From: Acanthornis magna
Lineage: Eukaryota > Chordata > Aves > Passeriformes > Acanthizidae
Direction: 5' to 3'
DNA: 64,000 nt
NCBI GenBank assembly: GCA_036785705.1
Contig: JAWUZG010000173.1
Location: 1,969,001 to 2,033,000 of the forward strand
Under the pieces are notes generated by a model. It made no database searches. It saw only the letters and a list, made by a program, of their open reading frames with translations, and was not told where the DNA came from. The position numbers and the translations under genes are program-made. The first letter of the stretch is position 1; each line of letters starts with the position of its first letter. Below, in pieces: positions 36,018-51,000 of the stretch.

Positions 36018-39000
36018 CTGCGGCGAGCACAGGGACACACACGGTGTCAGGGCCACCGCTCAGCCCAGCCACGGGGTCCCCACCTCCAGCATGTCATCGT
36101 TACCTGGTTAGCACGTCCCCCTCCAAATTGGGCTCTGCGCTTGTAGAGTCCGTGGCATCTCAAACACCCCGTGAGCAAAGATAAATTTAAATTTGGGGAT
36201 TCGGTGGGGATTAAATTATTCTAAAGGAATGCCAGTGGGTGTAACGTGATATTCCTTAAAAAATATGTGCATGGGTCCAAAGGATCTCGAGGAAGCCTGC
36301 CCCACCACGTGTAGTACCTCGCACAATTTTGTGCTAGAAACATTACCGACAAGACTTTTTAAAAAGAGAAAAATTTGAAGTGAGGCTGCCAGAGACAAAA
36401 GGAGAGCTATCTTGCAATATTAAATCAAAGCCATGTTAAAACAAGGAGGTAATGATACTTTCATTACAATAGTTGCAAAAGAGATCTTGCTAATTACATT
36501 ATTGCAGCTGTTACATCTGATTTTTTTCTGTTTTGGTCTTTTTAACTAAAAATTACAAACAATGCTGGGAAATGCTCACTGACAAGAGTTCAGCCCCACT
36601 TCAGCAAAACATTTAAGCTTTCAGTGACTACAGCCAGTGAGACTACAAGGTATATTTGAAGATAAAGCTCCAGTGCTCTGCTGAAGCAAGATACACATGT
36701 TAATAGTAATTAGAAAAACGAAAAGCAAAATGAAAGGTAGAATAATTTTTCTGTATGATGAAGTGATGACAGGAATTTACTAGAGGTTTTAGGTGATCAC
36801 TCCATTTCCAACTGTAAATCCTACACAGGCACTAGTAAAACTTGATACCTAGTGCTCCAAAATTGTTTTCCTCTTGTGAGCTCTGGTGGTGGCCATGGCT
36901 GTATCCTGGCTGCATGGATAAACATGAGGTGTTCTGGCTCCTGGGGTAACCTTTTCTCATTTCTTTGTGAAGGCACATGTATTTCAGGAACTCAAATTTC
37001 CTGCACTGATCAAATATCCCTGACATTTACATTTTATTTATTCCAATCTAAGTTCGTGCTATTTATTTTCTCCAAAACTGCTTAGGTTATGCTCAGCTCT
37101 CTTGGTTCTGGTTGGAATTTCATGAAAGAGAATGAAAAATCTCATTCTTTGAGCTGTAACTTCTCTGTATATAAATGTCTCACTGCCTTCTCAGATACGC
37201 TGCTTAGGTTTAGATGTGATGCTCAGAGCGGCGTTTTTATTACTTCTTCTGTCTTAAAAATACATACTTAGAGTATATATCTACAAAGAAATTGCAATAA
37301 GACCTGGAACTCTAGCAAACGTATGGGATTTCTTTCTTTTAAACCTTTCTTTTAAGGAGAAATATTTTTAAGCATAACTGGCAAGAAAAGCTTGTAGACA
37401 AAGCAAATTAAATACGAGGTTTGGTCACAGGAAGTGTGGTGCATGGTTCTGAGAACAGTCCTCAGTGTTTAGGCAAAGCTAACACTTTTTTTCCTGAAGA
37501 TGACGAAAACCAAGCCATAAAGTATCTCACAGGAATGATACCTCAGAAAAATAAAAGTATTTATCCTCAAACAGGTCACGCAAGCAGCCAACAGCAAAAC
37601 ATTCAGTCAAACATGAGCTCAGGGAACATGCTTCCAATCTGTAGCTAAGGCAAGATACCAAGTAAAGGCAATTAAAAAAAAAATTTAAAAGGAGGGGTAA
37701 AAAAACCTCCTAGGAAAAACTAGAGGAAAATTGGCTTACATGCATGCATGATTAAAAAAAAAATCTACTGGTGAAAAATCAAACAAACCAAAAAACATGA
37801 CTTGGTGTCCTAAGTAGATGCCAAGTAATGAGAGTTTCTCATCACCCCAATGATGCGAAACAGCACCAATTCACTAACAATCTGAAGAACTATAAATGAC
37901 GGACAAACTCCAGGGTACCACAACTCACACCAGCCCAACGATGACACGGAATAGGGAGCATGATCAAAACCAGGATCCAAGCACCACACTAACTAAGCAT
38001 GCAGAAAATACTGATCAAAAACCTAAACCTTGTCCAAACCCTGTCAGAAGCGCATCAATACTTCATAACTGCAAGTCTAGACCTGCAAGAGAAATAAAAC
38101 TCTAAATAGGATTCAAACAACTGAAATGTGTGAGTGAGTATTCAAGGGAGGCCCTAAACACTGGTCTGTGGAGATGGGTACAGGGACAAAGGAAATTATT
38201 TCAGTCCGTATCTACTGAAACTCATTTTAAACAGCAATTCTGCCTTTAGCTCGCATTTCCATTCCTGTAGAGAGTGAGTATTTTTGAGGCAGCAGCACAG
38301 AAAGCTTTCAGAGAGTGGAGAGCAGCACAAGGGTCCTGTGTGCAGTGCTGCACAGATTTACACCAGCCAGTGCTGGAGGGCAAGTCCACAACCCTTACCA
38401 TCAGCACAAAGATCCTCCAAGCCCTGGGTTCTGCTGCATAAACAGCCAGGAGAGCTGCTTCCTAAGGAATTACCACCTTCTGAAAATGTTGGCCATGCTA
38501 GGACTTCCACTGCTCTTAAAGCTAAGACTAAATCCCCTCTCTGGACCTGAAAATTCCTTTTTTTTCACAGCCGAAAGGACTGGGCTGTGCCCACATTATC
38601 CATAAAGTTTCCTGCCTGGGAAATTGGGTCCTGCACACCTTCCTTCTTTCCTCAAGAAAGATGTAGTGAAGGGACAGTAAGGAACTCTGTTCCTTGTCCC
38701 TCACACTCCTTTTCTGCCTCCGAGCACCCACCAGGCAGCAGAAACAGAAAAGTTTTAGAAGGAGCTTGTCTATGTACTGCTTTCACTCAGTTTTATTCCA
38801 CTAAATTCACATTCCACACTATAAGAAAATGTCAGGTTTTTTCAACTGCTTCGTAATATATTAAGGCAAGGAAAGACCATAGACTAAAGATGATGAGTAA
38901 CATCAAAAAATGGCAGTGAAGAAGAACAGCTGGACAGGTTTCTGATTGAGAAACTTCTGGCACCCTTATCCTCATCTACTTTGACCTCTCTTGTATCTTG

Positions 39001-42000
39001 AAATAAAACCAAGATCCATAATGATCCAATTTTTAACCTAAAGGGGCTATCTTATGGCATTAGCCATTGAAAAATTGGTAGTATTTTTATGCCTACTGAT
39101 TAATTAAAGTGCAAGCTGATAAAAAACCTTGAATTAATATTTAGAAAATGAAACAGGAACACACATAAAGATTTTCACTTAATTATTTGCATATTCACAT
39201 ATTCGTTTTAAAATCTGAGTTTCTGATGTATGTACACTTAGTATCTCAACATATGGTATTTTTATACTACACATCTTTAGCCAGTTAATGTTTGATATTG
39301 AATCAAAATTTTAATCTGAATAATTATCAAGTTGGTCACTTTCTAAAGAAAAACACATTCTGACATCACCGTGACCAGAAGAACAGAAAAAAAAAAGTGC
39401 AACATTTGCTGCCTTTTGGGCATAACTCATGGATGGGTAACTACAGAAGTGAAGGTCAGCAGTTGTTTCTTTACTGATTTTGGACACACAGACATTCTGA
39501 TAAAACGAAAGAAACACTAAAGCAAGAAAAAAATTCATACCTGCCATGTTCCTGAACTGCAACAATCTCTACTTCACTGTCAGAAGAGGTAATGTTAATT
39601 TCTTCATTGGCCTGGGCCTTACCACAGGAGGTTTTGTCACCTGCAAGAAAGCCTGGATCCGAATGACCTACAGATGGGGAAAATGGAAACACAGACAGTG
39701 TTTAACAGCTTACACAACTCAGAAATCAGCTGGAAAAGGGGTTTCCCCACCTAACAAAAAACCAAAACAACACTGAGATTAGAAAATCTCATTAGACCAA
39801 GTTTTCCAACTCATAGTTCATCACCTGATACAGGAAAACCACAAGATTTAGGCAGTGACAATAGCTCTGGTGATGGTGCTGTCACAAAAACGTGAACAAA
39901 GCCTGACTGTGGCACCAAGAACAGCTGGAATTTCCAGCTGAAATGTTATGACAGTGCTAAGAGTTAGACTGTTCCAAGACTTCTGACATTGAGAAACAAA
40001 ACAATCTAAGCAAACTCAGTGATACTGTAGCAAAAAAAGCCTATAGGCTTTTGGACGGAAACAAACACACATCAAGGAAAATTAATATAATTTCTTCAAA
40101 TAAAAAACTAGGGGAAGCTGGTCAGTGCAAATACACAGCAAACTCATCAGTTTCTGGCTGTGCTGCTTCACACATCTGCTCTAGCATTATTACAAATACT
40201 TGAAAAGAAAAAGTGGTTTTCATTAGTCCCATATGCAGCAGGGCTGTTTTTTTATTACAGTTCCTCAGTGCCATCCAGTTCATTAGTCTGTCAAACCACA
40301 AGCCCTCCCTAAATACTCACAGCAAGTGCGGCACGTTTTTGCCTTTTCTGCCAAGTGCTGCTAAGAAGGTTCTTCACCCCAATTAGTGAAGCTGTGTTGA
40401 GTCATACACGATAATACTTGCATGGGAAACACAAAGCAGCTGAAACGATTATTTCTCTCACAGAAAACAGATTTCTTTAAAAATCCATTAATTAAAAGAT
40501 AAAACTTTTGCTCTTTTTTTTTTCTTTTTTTTTTTCTGTCAGGAAAAAGAGAAGATTAATTTTACTGTCTCTCTTCATCATTAGCCTGGGGGCCGCTGGG
40601 CAGCAGTGAAGTAGGTGACAGTACCTACTTCTTAGAAACCACTTGCTCAGCTGTACGACACAGAGGAAGAGTAATTTGTTGAGCAGGAAATTTGAGAGCA
40701 GGTGAATATTTTATGTCTTTCTAGTTTGAGTGGACACCTCCTTGAAGATGAGAGGAGTAGGAGAAGGAATAATGATCCACAGGATTTCAAAGGTGTGCGA
40801 ACATGAAGAACTGATTATATCCCCAGGGAGAATAAAAGGACATGGAGAGAAGAAAATTAAAACAAGTGCCAGGGAAACTTTCTAATGAGTGCTTTAAGCA
40901 CTTGGAAAAGATGCAAGCAAATAGAATCATAGTATGGTTTGAGTTTAAAGGGTCCTTAAAGCTCCACCAGTGCCACCCCCTGCCATGGGCAGGGACACCT
41001 TCCACTATCCCAGAGCGCTCCAAGCCCTGTCCAGCCTGGAAGTGTCCAGGGATGGGGAATCCACAGTTTCTCTGGGCACCTGTGCCAGGGCCTCCCCACC
41101 CTCACAGCCAGGAATTCCTTCCCAATTTCCCATCTAGCCCTGCCCTTTGTCAGTGGGAAACCATTCCCTTTGTCCTGTCCCTCCATCCCTTGTCCGAAGT
41201 TCCTCTCTAGCTCCTGTGTAGGAGCAGAGACCATGCTGTATGTTCAGTTTTTGGAAAGCCAAGATCCTTGGTGGTCTGAGCAGTTAGCACGGGAAGGAAA
41301 CCCATGTGCTGGCAGGCACCTGAAGGAGGAGTTTCCGCTTCATAAGACAAAAAAATATTTGCCAGCTGAACTTAAAACAAATTAATAGCCCACGCAGTCT
41401 CTTCCTAATGTTGCAGTTCAGCTGAACATTTCTTGGCAAACATCACTGACTGCTGGAAAGCCCAAAAATGGGTCATGAGTATTTCTTTAATAGAAGTGGC
41501 TGGGCAGACTGTGAAACATGAAATGGAAGTGCTCAGAGGCTTTGATTCACATGCTTGGGGCTTCACACTGCCAGTGCACAGGGTTAGATGGAATTTTGGG
41601 ATGAAATTCTTCCCCATGAGGGAATTGAGGCCCTGGCACAGGTTTCCCAGAGAAGCTGTGGCTGCCCCTGGATCCCTGGAAATGTTCCAGGCCAGGTTGG
41701 ATGGGACTTGGAGCAACCTGGGATAGCGGAAGGAGTCCCTGCTCGTGGCAGGGGTGGAATAGGATGGCCATAATATCTTGTTTTAATGTCACACCACCCT
41801 TCTTTTTCTTGACAGGGTAATGTCTGGCAGAGGGGCAAAGCAGACCAGCTCTTAAACAGCCCCAAAAAGAATCCCCAGAGGTATAAATTGGAATCCCAAA
41901 AGAGCTTCCACATATTACCATAGCTTTAAGTTCAGACAACAAAAAGATAATTAGTAGTAGCAAAACCATGATTAGCAGAGTAAATACTGCAAGAGTAGCT

Positions 42001-45000
42001 GAGTGTTAATCAGGATTACAGCACACAGACAGACAGATTTACAGCCTCTGGCCATACAAATTTCATGCCTAATAACATGCCCACACTGTTAATTTCTTTG
42101 CATGTTGACGCCCAAAGTGATGCTTTGTTTGCCCTACACCACCAGGGCTTGCAAAACAGCCCCAAATATTTGCCCATGCACAAAGATGTGATAGGGTAAT
42201 AAGATTTTTCACTTAGATAGAGCTGCTTATGCTGTTATTTTCCCATGGGAACACATTCTTTAAAGTCTGCTAAACTAGATACTGGCTGAAGATTACACTT
42301 GTGAACCAGACGCAAGTTTTGAAAACTCTGCTTTCCCAACGTTCAACCCTAGACCTGCTTAGAAAAGGGCAGATGTGTGCTGAGGCTCCAGGGCTCTGGT
42401 GGAAGGTGGATGCATGACAAAAAGAGATTCACCCTTTCAGCTGCTGACATGGCCAAAGCACCAGGACCAAATCCATATGAATGTTTATGACCAAATGAAC
42501 ATTACCAGAGATGAAGAAGTCTCTTCTTGTTTCCAGTTTTCTTTTACCTTCAAGTTCCCTCGGATATAGGTGGAGGAAGGAAGAAAAATTTCTACCTGCA
42601 CTGCAACATTTTAAGTGAAAAGTGGAAGAAAGCTTGGTAAGAAACATTACTTTTTATTTCCTTACATTCATTTTGTGTACTGATCAACACAAACCTGTTG
42701 TGCTCCACCACGGCAGGTAAGACTTAAGTGTCTTATGCAGCCTGAAATCCTAACATGGGAGTTGAAAACTGAGCGGAAAGGAAGGCAAGATGTTGGCATA
42801 CAAAGCTGTGGGATGATGCTGACAGGAAATAATCCCTGTTTACATCCAAAACACTGCAGCATTTCACATCATTGTTTCACTCTTTTGCTAGTGTGAAGCT
42901 GACCGATGTTCATGAGCAACATGAAATTCCCTGAATTCTTCCGCAGTATTCCTGAAGGAAATTTCCTTGCTGTCTCTAGATGCTAAATCCACCTGCCAGC
43001 ACATTTTCACCCTTCATCTTTACCTGATGCTGGGCTGTCCTATTTTCCAAGGGGGGGTTGGAAATGCAGATAGAATATGGGAAGAATTAATGTTTGTATT
43101 TTAAAGATATAAAGAGACAAACAAACAACAAAAAAAAAATCCATACACAGGCAATCCCAACACTTAAAATGAGATAATGAGATTAGGACCAGTTGACTAG
43201 CTGGTGGCATGGGTTGTCATAATCAATCATTCAGTAACAAGATTAGCTCACTTTCATTTAAAAAAAAAAACCACCACCAAAACCCCAGACCTAAGTTCCC
43301 TGTGGTAATTAGAGGAACAGAAGAAGTAAAAGTAGTTAAGAAAATTAGTGTCAAAAATATATTGCAGGAATATTTGTCATTTTTTATCACTCGTATTTTT
43401 GAGTAAATGTCAGACCTTTTTAATAAGCACCTGTCCTGTTTCTTCACAAAATCCACATAGGGAGCTTTTGCAGCTGTATAAACTATAAAAATACCGAAAG
43501 CAGGAAAGGAAGAGACACCAACTGCAATGCTAGCACAAATGTTAGAGAATTTAAACAAACCTGTATCAGCATTCATTTCATTCAGCAGACCTCTGGTTCT
43601 CCAGGTAGATCCTGAGTCTTGATTTCCTAAAGAATTATTGGGCTCTTGAACTACTGCAGCCGCCAACAGATTGTCCACATTTACCACTTCTGGGTCTGAG
43701 TTTGTGTCTGATATATCATAGTGAGCCACAACAGGGGGTCCATCTGCAGGGGAGAAAAGCAACATGGGTTAGAAATCAGCACAGAGTGAAAAGCACCTCA
43801 AGAAGTACAAATGATTTGTTTGAGGATTAATGCAACATCCTACGTGAAGCTCTTAAAGTTACATAGTGATATATTGTATGAATTATTAAACTTCAGTTAA
43901 TGCACATAGCCTGAGATTACAGAGACATTTTGACCTTTGCATACACAGAAAACACAAGTGTCAGAAAAACACGTTTATCAAAGTATCAGTTATTTGTGCA
44001 TTGTCATTTACATTAACACATCAACATCTCCATATCTGACAATGTTACATTTACAATCTTTAAAGGATAAAACCTCCAGTTTAAAATAAAAAAAGTAAGT
44101 TACAGGACATTAAATTGGGCAGATGAGATATTTGTCTAGAAAATTTTACAGAAGCCAAGTGACAGCTTACATTACTATAGGGTTGATTGAATAAAACTAA
44201 CTTTTTCATAAAACTGATCCAGTGACAATGAATTTAACATTAGGCAACTTCCTTTCATAATATTTACCTGTCAAGGGCAGGGCAATTTTTCAAAATTGCA
44301 ATTTTTTTGGTGTTTTTTGTGGTTTTTTTGGTTTTTTTTTTAAGATCAAGAACAAGTAACAAAATTATAATGCGCAGTGATAAATATGCTTTTCATTCAA
44401 CATGACTGTCATATGCATTTTTGGCCACCATAATGAAAGAGAAAAGAGGGAGATAAAATTGCTTACATGATTCTGAAATCTGTTCTTGAGGAATAACAAA
44501 AAACTGTTTTTGATCTGTATTGTTAGGAACAACTAAATTCTTTATGATGAATGGAAATCACCTATAATTGGGAAGCATGCTAGAAACAGAAGAGGCTCAG
44601 AAAAAAACCAGGCAAATTCAAGACAAAGATTGATGTGGAAGCAGAGAGAATGGATAAATAATGCAATTCTGAGAGGATGTGAGTGTTTTAGCTCAAATGC
44701 CCTGCCCCAGCTGCAGCTCACTGACCCAGAGCAGATGAAAGTGGTTGAACTTCCCCCACCCCAAAGGAGAGGATCAAAACTTTCTTTGGGCCAAGGTTTC
44801 ATCCACACAAATGAGGATGAGACAGAAATACAGGCTGGGCCAAAGCTCAGCATCTTTGCCATTCTTTAACTCCAAGGAGATTCTTGGAGCTCTGCAGCTG
44901 AGCATCAGCAGGACCTTTCGTTATGGGAGTGATATGTGAATGGTACAACTTGTATGGGATAATAAAAAATAACCATAAACTAAGAATGTGTTCAGGAAGA

Positions 45001-48000
45001 CAGGACTTTCAGAAGTACAAAATGACTAATGAAATCTTTTACAGTGATAAAGAACAAAATGAAAAGCTTTAGGAAAAACTGGTTTCTTTTCAGAGTTTTA
45101 AAAGGCTGTTGAAGACAGAAAAAACATGATGAACTAGAGATTTCAAATTTACTTCTCTGAAAAGCTGTTTCTCTGAGGTCTTTAGAGGGGGTTTTGTTTT
45201 TTGGCGGTTTTTTTGAGGGGATGTTTTTTAGTAACTTCATGCCTGAAATATAATTCAACTTTTTTCAGAAACCCCTATTTTGTGATTAGCAACACAGTTC
45301 ATCAGAGAGTGACATTTTGCTTAAGTCGTACTAAAGATCAGTTTTGCAACAAGGTATGAAGAAATTCACAAAATATTTCCGATCAGACCTGCCTCCAAAA
45401 CAACAACTCCATGAAACAATGTTACATTACAAACTTAAAACAGACCCAACAAAAATAAATGAGTAGTTAAATGCCAATGTATTAAAGACCAAACTGTTCG
45501 CAACATGAAACGCTGATGATTACGACTGGAACAGAATTCCTGATAATTAACTGGAAGGCAATCTTTGTCTTTCTAAAAGGCAATTACAAAATAATGGAAT
45601 ACTGAGTTCAAAATTAAGCTGGCTGATGTTCAGTTAATTATTTGTGACAGCTGATGATTAAATTACATGCAGAAGTTCGGGCTGGACTGAATCATGGGAG
45701 GCATGTTTTCTTTCAGTCTTATCATCAGAGTTCAGCGTGAACATATATAATGTGAGCTGTAAAAATAAACAGTCGAGTGCAGAAGATACGAGGGTCAAGT
45801 ACAATATTGACTATTTGACCATTTTTTTCAATAGGTTATCTAAGATTTCAGGAGCTCTGGACTGTTCCTTCAGGCCTTTGTTTCTCTCGCTTCTGACTCA
45901 GACCTCCAAAAGCAGAAGAGAAATTTGATTTTTAGATAGACGTGTCTGCACGAGTAAAATTGTATTTGGACAAAAGGCACCAATAGTCTCAAGTCAAAAT
46001 TGTACCACTCCTACATGTATAATCATGCAAAAATGTATAATAAATGTATATACATGCAGAGTGATATTCTCATCACCTACCCATAGAAATAACTTGTGTG
46101 AAAGTCTTCATCAGTAGGAAATACAAGCATAAACTTGTTATCTGTAGCTCCACTCTTGTATCTTCCACACTTCCAAAGAGCACACCTTATAACTTAGCTT
46201 AAATTCAGTATACATCAAACAGACAAAAATATTTTCAATATAATTTACACACTGTAATTATATTTGTCAGGGTAATAGCCACCAATTTAACAATCTGGAA
46301 AAGAAAAACCCAAACAAGCTGCCTATTTACAAAGAAAGCACAGCAGAAATCTATTTTTGCTTTTCCCAGCCTTGCCTTCAGGATAAGATCTGGAAATTTG
46401 GAAAGGCCCCCAAAACCAGATTTATCCACAGATATTACCAGTAAATGACCAACAAAGCCAATAAAATGGCCATGATGCTGCAACAAATCCTCAGATTCCC
46501 CACATTTACAAAAGAAAAAATAAGCATAAATGCTTACATGTGTTAAAAAAGAAGTCAACAAAAACCACACAAAACCAAACAATAAAGAAGTTGCAGGCAA
46601 CAACTAGATGAAATTTGCAGTGAAGGCATATAAAAAAAAATCTTATAAAAATCTTCTGTTCCCAAAAGCCTGTTTCCTTTTCAGCGCAGCACAGATGGGA
46701 CAGGAGTGGTTAAATTTGGAAATAAATACTTCCCTAGCCAACTACGTGATCATCGAGTGATGTGATGCAAAGTGAACGCGTGGTACACCAAGAAATAAAG
46801 ACAATTGGCTTCTGCTAGGAAATAAAGTGAAAAAGTGCTTTCAGGTTGAAAAGGTAAAAAGGATTAACTACAACCATAGGTGTAATTCATCATCTTTTCT
46901 TTATAATAGAGACACTACTCGTAATTACTGACTGTAACAGGATTTCAACAGATTAAAAAACACACATCAAAACAAACCATGCCAGAACCAAGACTTAATG
47001 TAGAACAATTAGAAGGTTCCCTGGTCAGTCATTTAAACTATCTACTTTAGAAAAATTACATCTTTTGAGAACCCAAGGTAGCTGGAAGAGGAACATTTCC
47101 CTGGTGACAAGCATTAATTCATTTCTAAAGCAATAAATGCTTGAAAAAGGCAAGGCTGAAAGTTAATAAGTACCAGCAGCAAAATACAGCTGTTGACATT
47201 TAATGCTATAAGGGGGAGGGAAAGCCTGCTTTCTTTTTTTCTTCCCCAAAGAATTCAGAGGCAGAGGTCATCACGGGGACAGCATTTCCAAGTGTCCAAT
47301 TCCCCCTTAATTTACACAGCTCATCAAAACTAATTCCACTCAGAACAAGTGAATCAGAAGTCACGTGCACAGAAATCCAGGTCTGCACATACCAATTCTC
47401 ATTTTAAGTTTGCAACACAGAAAATTCAATCATTTTTCATCTGCTACCTGCTCCCTTGCTTTTCTTAGAGCCACATCTCAACACTCAGCAGCCTAAACCA
47501 TGCTCCAAGATCCACACTCCTATTATCCCTTACTTCATTTTAATGGCAGCGTGAGCAAAAAGGGGAACTCAAGCGTAAAATTTCAGCTGTAGGTTAAAAG
47601 CAGCCATTCCATAAGAAGCACTGTCCCTTTGCACTGCACGGGCTGTTTACCATTGCAAAGGAAACACAAGATATTAGCTGGCAGGACCTGAGCTGGGAAT
47701 TTAGTCCCTGAAATCTGTGGAGACAGGCTGAAAGAGCTGAGAGTGTTTGGACTCCAGGGAGAGCTGCGAGCCCCTGGCAGGGCCTGAAGGGCTCCAGGAG
47801 AGCTGCAGAGGGACTGGGGACAAGGCATGGAGGGACAGCACACAGGCAATGGCTTCCCAGTGCCCGAGGGCAGGGACAGATGGGATCTTGGGAATTAGGA
47901 ATTGCTGGCTGGGAGGGTGGGCAGGCCCTGGCACAGGTGCCCAGAGCAGCTGTGGCTGCCCCTGGATCCCTGGCAGTGTCCCAGGCCAGGCTGGACAGGG

Positions 48001-51000
48001 CTTGGAGCAGCCTGGGACAGTGGAAGGTGTCCCTGCCCATGACAAGGGAGTGGACCTGGATGAACTTTAAGGTCTATTCCAACCCAAACCATTCTACAAT
48101 TACATGCTATTATTTCTCTCCATCTTCTTACATTTAGGAATGCAGGGCTGAGCTCATCACCTGAACTCCTTCCCACTGTAGCCAGAGACAGAAGTTCAGC
48201 GCCAGGCAATCTCAGCCTGGAAATCGCAGCCTGGATCATCACCAGCACCATCTCCCTCCCTTCTCCAGCAAACAGAAAAAGCTTAGACACCACCTTAGCC
48301 CAGGCACCTCAAATTTACAGCGCTCAGGTTCAGCAAGATGAATTCCAACCTCAGGGATGCGATTTAAAATTTGCTACATTTCCTCTACAAGTAGAGGAAA
48401 AAAGACCAAAGTCTCCAGAGGGCTATACCGATTAAAACAAATCCAAAATTAAAGGCCTAATTTTGGTGGTCTGATTTGCCCTCTGGAGCCACCAGTGTCT
48501 CTGCAAGGAAGAGACAGGAGCCTTATTTAGGTGTGAATAACACCCCAAGCTTTAAGACACACAGAACAGGTACAGTAATAACAGCAACAATAATTACAGC
48601 ACTTTGTTCTTACAAAAAGCCCTCCATTAGTGGATCCTGGAAAGCTCCAAAGTGGTTACTAACCTACTTCTGTCCACAGGGAAACTGAGGCAGGCAGCAA
48701 CCTGCAGCTTGCTCAAGGCTCAGGAGCAGAGGAGTTCAGCCCTGCCGAAAACAGCACTCCCTTCCAATTACTGTGCTATTTTTAACCGGGGAATGTTGGA
48801 GGAGTTTAGAAACAGTGCTCAGGAATGCTTTTGGGAAAGGTGCAAACGCTAAAAAGGCTACACCCAGAGCCCCAGGAGACACAGCCTCTGCCAGCCTCAC
48901 CTCCACCTCTTGGCTGTGAACAAGGTCACTGATGGTCTAAGCCTCACTACTCTAAATTGAATTTATTCCTCTGTAACAAATGAGAACACTGAGACATTTT
49001 AAAATAACGAAAGATTTAAGAATGCCCTCATTTACACTTGATGCTTAAATTTAAGGGATAAATCTGATTTAATTCCAAATAACACAAAACATAGAATGGA
49101 CTTTATTACCTACATAAATTTTAAGATCAGACGATCATAATCAAAATAATCGCATTTTGTGTGCCAAACCCTAAAAGATTCATCCTAAGTCACTTGCCAA
49201 AATAGTGGACACATTGGGTCAGTGACTGACCCAAACAGAAAGTACTAATACACAAAACTACAGGGTGAAGCGACAGTCTTTTCATTTTAGATAAGCAACA
49301 CAAACCTGGTAATAATTAAAACATGACCCAGACCTACCATTTCAAAAGTATGCGCAGTTCAAATGGCACAAACTACCTGAACCCTAAAACAACTCCCAGA
49401 GGGGAGTAAGGGACTCAAGATCTGTGCTTTTTAATGTTGTTTAGCAACATGAAACACTTCATTGCTATTTAGATTTATTTATTTATTCCAGATTACAGTA
49501 GTTACATTTCAAAATTTACAGGGTTAAGCAAATAATACATTGTAAATACAATAAAAAACAATAGCAGTGTAACAACATTCTCTCTAAAATCATAAAGTGA
49601 ACTTTATCAGTGAATCCACTTTCCTGACATTTTCCTTCATTTCCCACAGTAAAGCTTTTGTGTTTGGTGATTTTTTTTAACCATAATAATAAAATAAAAT
49701 CAAAACAACATGATCAAATTATTATGTGTTCTCAGACTGGATACTTTTTAATATATCACATGAAAAGAAATATCAAAAATTCAAGTCTTGCTGAACATTC
49801 ATTCTTTCAGGCTTTTTGATGACTAGATGGAAAATACCTTGGATTTAATTTACCAAATTATGAATGAAGATAATAACGCATTTTTCACTGTGCGTTAAGC
49901 AAAGGCACATGGAATACGGCTGTGGACTGAGAATACTGGGAAGTGGCATCCACTTTGTATCTCATTGTAGGAGTTATTTTCTGTGATGCTGCCTAACAAT
50001 GCATTCATTATGGCAGCCGATACATTAACCAGATCTCTTCCCCAGTTTTACCTGGAGAAGTGTCTCAGGAGGGTTTTGGAGACCACCACTCCCTTACACA
50101 GCCACGGCAGTTAAAAAAAGTAAATAATTCCCTGTGTTAACACAACTTCCATGAGGAAAAGGCAGAAAACACGCACCCTCCAGGAAACACCCCACTTTTC
50201 CACGCACAAACTGCACCTTCCCACAGAAACACTGATACAGCCTCTGATGGTCCAGACTAATCCCCAATTCCATCACTCTGCACTTGAAATCCCCCCTAAG
50301 TTAATAAGACTATTTTTCCATGTGCCTTCATTTTGCTGATCTAACACCACGAGAACTAATGAAATTTGTGAGAAAGACCTCTTTCTGGCTTTGTGTTTTG
50401 CAAGGTACTGTCCATCTCTATCAATCAGCCTGATTATTTTGGCTTCTACAGCACGAATCACACAGTGCATTTGTTCTAACACGTGTAACTGCAGTGGTCA
50501 CAGTGCAGACCCCCCTTATTTTAAAAACATCTACTTAACTGGCATGAATTATACACCCTTATCAGGCAAAGACTCCCCTCAAGGTCAGCTGAAGGATTCT
50601 CTGGCCAAAAAACTGCAGAATAAGTCCAGTTTTTAATGAGATGAAATGCTATCCCCATTATAACCAACAGAAAATTTCTACTACTATCAATGGGGCCAGA
50701 GTTTAATTTCTTAATGCCCTTGAAATATTTATAAAGGAGATTTACAGTATGTGGATACAGAAAGAGACAAAATATGTTAAAAGAGAAATCAGTGATAATA
50801 TGTTTCAATTTGCAACATAACTGCCAAATATAATCCCATTTCACTGAAGTTAAGGTTGGTTTTCCAGTCTTTACCCTAGCAGCTCAGATAAAATAACCCA
50901 ACAATCCTGCACAAACACTAGACGACACTGCACTTAAAAAAATAGATGTGTATTTCTGCCTGAATTATTTTGTCCTAGTACTGTTAAAAATGACACTGAA

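Larger units (their letters stand above)
39668..43560 (-). other. ARK2N: ARK2N intron 3
   Basis: GT-AG intron between exons 3 and 4. It holds two CR1 fragments (40,922-41,215 and 41,581-41,772) and otherwise unremarkable AT-rich sequence with short homopolymer runs. Confidence 0.85.

Noticed and set aside
43223..43560. Extension of ARK2N exon 3 coding into 43,560-43,223
   Set aside because: The open frame runs past a clear GT donor after 43,561; the extra residues have no match and exon 4 joins in phase.
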